Source: Woeseiaceae bacterium (GTDB taxonomy: Bacteria > Pseudomonadota > Gammaproteobacteria > Steroidobacterales > Woeseiaceae). From it: a DNA stretch of 64,000 nucleotides. Positions 60,636 to 64,000 of this stretch are shown in pieces. The notes beneath the pieces were generated by a model. The model saw only the letters and a list, made by a program, of their open reading frames with translations. It was not told where the DNA came from and searched no databases. The stretch lies in the NCBI GenBank assembly GCA_021773135.1, contig JAJFKP010000006.1:62001-126000 (forward strand), given 5' to 3'. The position numbers and the translations under genes are program-made. Position 1 is the first letter of the stretch. The number at the start of each line of letters is the position of its first letter.

Positions 60636-61223
60636 ATGATGAATGACGACATGCTCTTTGCACTGATCCTCGCTGCGGGAACGGCTAGCCGCTATGGCGC
60701 ACCGAAACAGCTGGCGACATACGAAGGCCAGGCGCTCGTTGCCCGTGCGGTCCGCCTGGCAGAGTCAGCCTGTGAATCCAGGACTCTGCTCGTCGTAGGA
60801 AGCGAGCACCACGCAGTCACCGCAGCCTGCCAGCCGCAGCGTGGTTTCTTTATCTATAACCCAAACTTCGCGGACGGCATCGCCAGCTCAATCCGGAGTG
60901 GTATTCGCTGCCTTGAAAACCGGGCAGACGGAATTCTTTTGCTGCTCGCCGACCAACCCTTAATCGACAGCAGCCATCTTGAGTCGCTCGAAGTGGCCTG
61001 GCGCGCTGCGCCGGAGAAAATTGTCGCGAGCGGCTACGCGCGCACGCTGGGACCACCCGCTATTTTTCCGCGAGCGTATTTCAACGCGTTGCAGTCACTG
61101 CGCGGAGATCGTGGGGCGAAATCACTGCTTGAAGCCAATCGCGACCGCCTGAATACCATTGCCTTTGAGAAAGGCGCCGTCGACGTTGATGTGCCGCAAG
61201 ATCTGGAACAACTCAGGACCTGA
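60636..61223 (+). CDS. mocA: MocA-like molybdenum cofactor cytidylyltransferase
   Basis: This 195-residue nucleotidyltransferase has the N-terminal LILAAGTASRYGAPKQL and LLLLADQPLIDSSHL. The MocA group adds CMP to molybdopterin for the xanthine-dehydrogenase family; related MobA-like enzymes use other nucleotides. A GTG at 60630 or ATG 60636/60639 could start it. It converges on moaE with an 11-base overlap, next to the Moco operon, which supports the role. Confidence 0.85.
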   Translation: MMNDDMLFALILAAGTASRYGAPKQLATYEGQALVARAVRLAESACESRTLLVVGSEHHAVTAACQPQRGFFIYNPNFADGIASSIRSGIRCLENRADGILLLLADQPLIDSSHLESLEVAWRAAPEKIVASGYARTLGPPAIFPRAYFNALQSLRGDRGAKSLLEANRDRLNTIAFEKGAVDVDVPQDLEQLRT

Positions 61224-61665
61224 TGGCTTGCGGATGTTCACGGCCATGCGTCGCGCATCGTTCGCAGTTTACCCACCCCGAATGACCCGCAACATAGTGC
61301 TCTTTCTTCCAGATCGGTAAGCGAATTTTTACCTGATCAATAATGTAGCGACAGGCAGCAAATGCCTCGTCACGATGCGCTGACGTTACGCCGACCCAAA
61401 CCGCACATTCCCCGATCTCCAGCAATCCCGACCGATGCACACATTCCGCGTGCAGTAGCGGGTACCTGCTCATCGCCTCGGCTATGATCTTGTCACCCTC
61501 GACAACTGCCACCGGTTCATATACCTCGTATTCGAGTCGCAGGACCTCCTGGCCCTCGTTGTGGTCACGAATCCAGCCCTCGAATCCGACATAGGCGCCT
61601 GCTCTGTCGTCGCGCAGTTCGCCGCGCAACGACTCAGGCTGAATCAATTCAGCAGTGATGCGCAA
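61213..61665 (-). CDS. moaE: Molybdopterin synthase catalytic subunit
   Basis: With thiocarboxylated MoaD it converts precursor Z (cPMP) to molybdopterin. I start at TTG 61665: GGGAGG lies six bases upstream and the protein (150 residues) then begins MRITAELIQPESL, as in the family. GAYVGFEGWIRDHNEGQEV, HRSGLLEIGECAVWVGV and the active-site Lys segment LPIWKKEHY are seen. The stop region overlaps convergent mocA. Confidence 0.93.
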   Translation of the reverse strand: MRITAELIQPESLRGELRDDRAGAYVGFEGWIRDHNEGQEVLRLEYEVYEPVAVVEGDKIIAEAMSRYPLLHAECVHRSGLLEIGECAVWVGVTSAHRDEAFAACRYIIDQVKIRLPIWKKEHYVAGHSGWVNCERCATHGREHPQAIRS

Positions 61666-61667
61666 CT

Positions 61668-61913
61668 TCAGCCTCCCGCTACCGGTGGAAACAGCAGCAC
61701 TGTGTCGCCGTCGCCGACAGCAGTATCCCAATCCGCCATTTCGTCGTTGATTGCCACCTTACAGTGCCCCAACGGTTCCATCGATCCGTGCCGATGCTGT
61801 AGCTTGCGGAACACGTCGCCGGCCGTATCGACATCGCAACTGACCTCCTCCGCGTCAATTCCCGCATGCTCCCGAAAGCCGGCAAAATACCTTACTGTAA
61901 TGTTCTTGGTCAT
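61668..61913 (-). CDS. moaD: Molybdopterin synthase sulfur carrier subunit
   Basis: This 81-residue ubiquitin-like protein begins MTKNITVRYFAGFREHAG and ends FPPVAGG; the terminal Gly-Gly is thiocarboxylated. The ATG at 61913 overlaps the mobA stop as ATGA, and moaE starts two bases after its stop. The open frame upstream of this ATG is an overlap with mobA. Confidence 0.93.
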   Translation of the reverse strand: MTKNITVRYFAGFREHAGIDAEEVSCDVDTAGDVFRKLQHRHGSMEPLGHCKVAINDEMADWDTAVGDGDTVLLFPPVAGG

Positions 61914-62503
61914 AGCGTTTGTTCGATACCGGTTCCGGCCAGATCCTCCGGCGAATTGATGTTGTGCAACGCGCCGGGATTGGGTTGCGTCAGCAATTGG
62001 GTCGGTGAGTTTATCAAAATCTTGCGTGGACACTTGAAACCATCGGCAACAAACCTGTCGATGATCGGGCGCGCTGTCGGTCGATAGATCGCACACAATG
62101 GTTCGGGCAAGTCATCATGCACGCTGCGGTAGGCGGTAGCCGGGCAATCACCTGACGCGTGAGTCAGCAAATGCGTAATCGTCAAGTCATCGATCGCCGG
62201 CAAATCACAGGCCAATACCAGCCAGCACACTGCAGGATTCATATCCATCGCCGACAAAATCCCGGCGAGAGGACCCAGGTCATCGTATGCATCAACGATT
62301 TTTTCGAAGCCCTGCCGCACCGGATCATCCTGCTGTCCGGCACTGGTCGAAATAAAGGTTCTCTCGGTATGAGCCTGTAATAGTTTAACCGCCCGACTCA
62401 GCTGCGACTCGCCGTTCTGCGTCAGCGATGCCTTGTCGGCACCCATCCGGCGACTTTTCCCGCCAGCCAGTACCAGTCCCCAAACAGATTCATTCACGGT
62501 CAC
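61910..62503 (-). CDS. mobA: Molybdenum cofactor guanylyltransferase
   Basis: It attaches GMP to molybdopterin to give the MGD cofactor of DMSO-reductase family enzymes. The 197 residues have the nucleotide-binding LVLAGGKSRRMGADKA, DLGPLAGILSAM and LVLACDLPAIDD. GTG 62503 has AAGGA about eight bases upstream and lies 14 bases inside the moaC end; its own stop overlaps moaD. Together with MocA this suggests both guanine and cytosine forms of the cofactor are made. Confidence 0.92.
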   Translation of the reverse strand: MTVNESVWGLVLAGGKSRRMGADKASLTQNGESQLSRAVKLLQAHTERTFISTSAGQQDDPVRQGFEKIVDAYDDLGPLAGILSAMDMNPAVCWLVLACDLPAIDDLTITHLLTHASGDCPATAYRSVHDDLPEPLCAIYRPTARPIIDRFVADGFKCPRKILINSPTQLLTQPNPGALHNINSPEDLAGTGIEQTL

Positions 62504-62972
62504 GGTGAAAGTCCTTCTTGCCGCCGGATTTAGATATCAGGCGAGTGTCCCGTACCACAATTTCATGCGACAGCGCCTTGCACATGTCGTATACCGTTAA
62601 CGCGGCAATGCTGGCACCGGTCAGCGCTTCCATTTCAACACCGGTGCGATGATGCACTTTGCAACGGCAATCGATGACCGCCTGCGATTCCTGATTCAGC
62701 TCGATCGATATCTTGCAGTTGTCCAGAGCGAGTGGATGACAAAAAGGGATAAGTTCATGCGTTCGTTTCGCGGCCATAACACCGGCGATGATCGCGGTGG
62801 CAAATACCGGCCCTTTCGCGGTATCAATATCGCCGCCTGCAAAACGGTTCGCGACAGCTGCCGGGAACTCAACAATTGCCCGTGCGTGCGCCTGCCGAAC
62901 AGTCGGCTTTTTAGCGCTGACGTCAACCATAGTCGGTCGGTTTTTCTTGTCAATGTGGCTAAGGTTGCTCAT
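62490..62972 (-). CDS. moaC: Cyclic pyranopterin monophosphate synthase MoaC
   Basis: It forms cPMP (precursor Z) from the MoaA product. The 160 residues have NRPTMVDVSAKKPTVRQAHA, KRTHELIPFCHPL, VHHRTGVEMEALTGASIAAL and the terminal SKSGGK. It lies between moaA (six-base gap) and mobA (14-base overlap). Confidence 0.96.
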   Translation of the reverse strand: MSNLSHIDKKNRPTMVDVSAKKPTVRQAHARAIVEFPAAVANRFAGGDIDTAKGPVFATAIIAGVMAAKRTHELIPFCHPLALDNCKISIELNQESQAVIDCRCKVHHRTGVEMEALTGASIAALTVYDMCKALSHEIVVRDTRLISKSGGKKDFHRDRE

Positions 62973-62978
62973 CTCTGC

Positions 62979-63998
62979 CTAACCGCCCATGCGGTACATT
63001 TCTACTTTGTTGATCAGCGGTTTTTCTGTCGACGCTGGTGCCCTGATTTCGCTGTAACGATCCGCGCGACGCCGCCATACATTGGATATGAGCGCAGCGA
63101 TTTCAGCATCACTTGCGCCGCTGCGTAGCGGTCCGGCCAAGTCTGTGCCATCCGTTGCAAACAGGCAGGTATAAAGTGTCCCGTCCGCAGACAGCCGTGC
63201 CCGACTGCATGCACCGCAAAACGGATCCGTTACCGAGGATATGAATCCGAGTTCGCCCTTGCCATCGAGAAATTGATAGCGGCTTGCGACCTCGCCTGCA
63301 TAGTTCCTGTCGACGGCTCTTACGGGCCAGCGCGCATTGACCATTTCCAGAATATCTTTCGACGGTACAACCTGCTCCATAGACCAGCTATTACGGCTGC
63401 CGACATCCATAAATTCGATAAATCGAACGATATGACCGGTACCCCGGAAATGTTCCAGCGTATCCAGCAACGTATGTTCATTGACACCGCGCTGTACAAC
63501 GACATTGATTTTTATAGGCGCCAAGCCGGCTTTTTCCGCGGCCTCGATGCCTTCCAGCACTTTCCGGATGACGCCGCGATTGCCGCTCATCGCCGCAAAC
63601 ACCTTTTCGTCCAGGCTGTCCAGACTGATAGTAACCCGATGCAGCCCGGCATCTGCGAGCGCGCGCGCGACCGGTGCCAGCAGGACACCGTTTGTGGTCA
63701 ACGCAAGATCATCGACGCCTTTCAGTTTAGCGAGGCTGGCGACGAGACTCGCGACCTTCTTATCGAGCAAGGGCTCGCCGCCGGTGATGCGAAGTTTGCT
63801 GACACCCAGTTCTACTGCAATTGTTGCGATCCGCAGAATCTCGGCATGGTTCAACCGGGCAGAGCGGGTCAGAAACTGGTAGTCGTCGGTGTACTGAGCC
63901 TCGGGCATGCAATAGGGGCAGCGAAAGTTACATCGATCCAGCAGCGAAATGCGCAGGTCTTGCAGCGGTCGACCCAGGGTATCGGTGGCAGAGGCCAT
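62979..63998 (-). CDS. moaA: GTP 3',8-cyclase MoaA
   Basis: This radical-SAM enzyme starts molybdenum-cofactor synthesis from GTP. The 339 residues hold the N-terminal cluster motif CNFRCPYC (from LRISLLDRCNFRCPYCMPE), RITGGEPLLDKKV, and the C-terminal cluster ligands in DPFCGACSRARLS and LYTCLFA. It ends in the essential Gly-Gly (EMYRMGG). The ATG is two bases from the right edge, so an upstream start cannot be excluded, though the N-terminus looks complete. Confidence 0.96.
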   Translation of the reverse strand: MASATDTLGRPLQDLRISLLDRCNFRCPYCMPEAQYTDDYQFLTRSARLNHAEILRIATIAVELGVSKLRITGGEPLLDKKVASLVASLAKLKGVDDLALTTNGVLLAPVARALADAGLHRVTISLDSLDEKVFAAMSGNRGVIRKVLEGIEAAEKAGLAPIKINVVVQRGVNEHTLLDTLEHFRGTGHIVRFIEFMDVGSRNSWSMEQVVPSKDILEMVNARWPVRAVDRNYAGEVASRYQFLDGKGELGFISSVTDPFCGACSRARLSADGTLYTCLFATDGTDLAGPLRSGASDAEIAALISNVWRRRADRYSEIRAPASTEKPLINKVEMYRMGG

Positions 63999-64000
63999 TT

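Overview
The window is a 64 kb chromosomal segment of a Gammaproteobacterium. The main evidence is gene order. Several blocks match the classical gammaproteobacterial arrangement: purL / mltF / tadA; guaB-guaA divergent from xseA; ndk-rlmN-pilF-rodZ-hisS-yfgM-bamB-der; trmJ-iscS-iscU-iscA divergent from suhB; queA-tgt-yajC-secD-secF; and xerD-dsbC. The NAD-specific 1600-residue glutamate dehydrogenase, a MetX-family protein of the serine-succinyltransferase type, an orphan TagH and a large fatty-acid gene group point away from enterics, towards a free-living Xanthomonadales-, Woeseiales- or Chromatiales-like organism (inference). No prophage, insertion sequence or CRISPR array was seen.

Layout: 0-10.2 kb carries purL (cut by the left edge), a DUF1820 gene, an orphan type VI FHA gene (tagH), a translationally coupled MaoC-CitE-Acs operon and a Tat-type aldo/keto reductase. 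10.8-19.9 kb holds mltF, tadA, the guaBA operon with a Qnr/McbG-like pentapeptide-repeat gene coupled to guaA, xseA, an M23 endopeptidase and a MetX-family acyltransferase. 20-28.2 kb is the der-bamB-yfgM-hisS-rodZ-pilF-rlmN-ndk block, without ispG. 28.4-32 kb is a reduced isc cluster with a degenerate IscU, trmJ and suhB. 32-37.6 kb is the queuosine/Sec operon. 37.7-40 kb is an ECF sigma / anti-sigma / PDZ cassette, followed by tRNA-Leu(CAA), a Nudix gene, dsbC and xerD.

43-60.4 kb is rich in lipid metabolism: plsC, thiolase, two SDR proteins, ETF-ubiquinone oxidoreductase, TesB thioesterase, an acyl-CoA synthetase and a NodN-like MaoC hydratase. Interleaved with these are zapE, a MarR regulator, NAD-glutamate dehydrogenase, gpmA and a gamma-carbonic anhydrase. 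60.6-64 kb is a tightly overlapping molybdenum-cofactor operon (moaA-moaC-mobA-moaD-moaE) facing a MocA-like gene.

The most unusual element lies between yajC and secD (34746-34980, minus strand). The secD ribosome-binding site and first codons have been tandemly duplicated with a 52-base period. This makes a chain of 19-codon mini-ORFs, and the stop codon of each overlaps the start of the next by eight bases in an ATGAATAA-type junction, the last one running into secD itself. The first mini-ORF is a 37-codon frame with a hydrophobic, signal-like N-terminus. Export-monitoring leader peptides are known upstream of Sec genes in other bacteria, so this is the best candidate here for a new regulatory system, although a neutral duplication has not been excluded.
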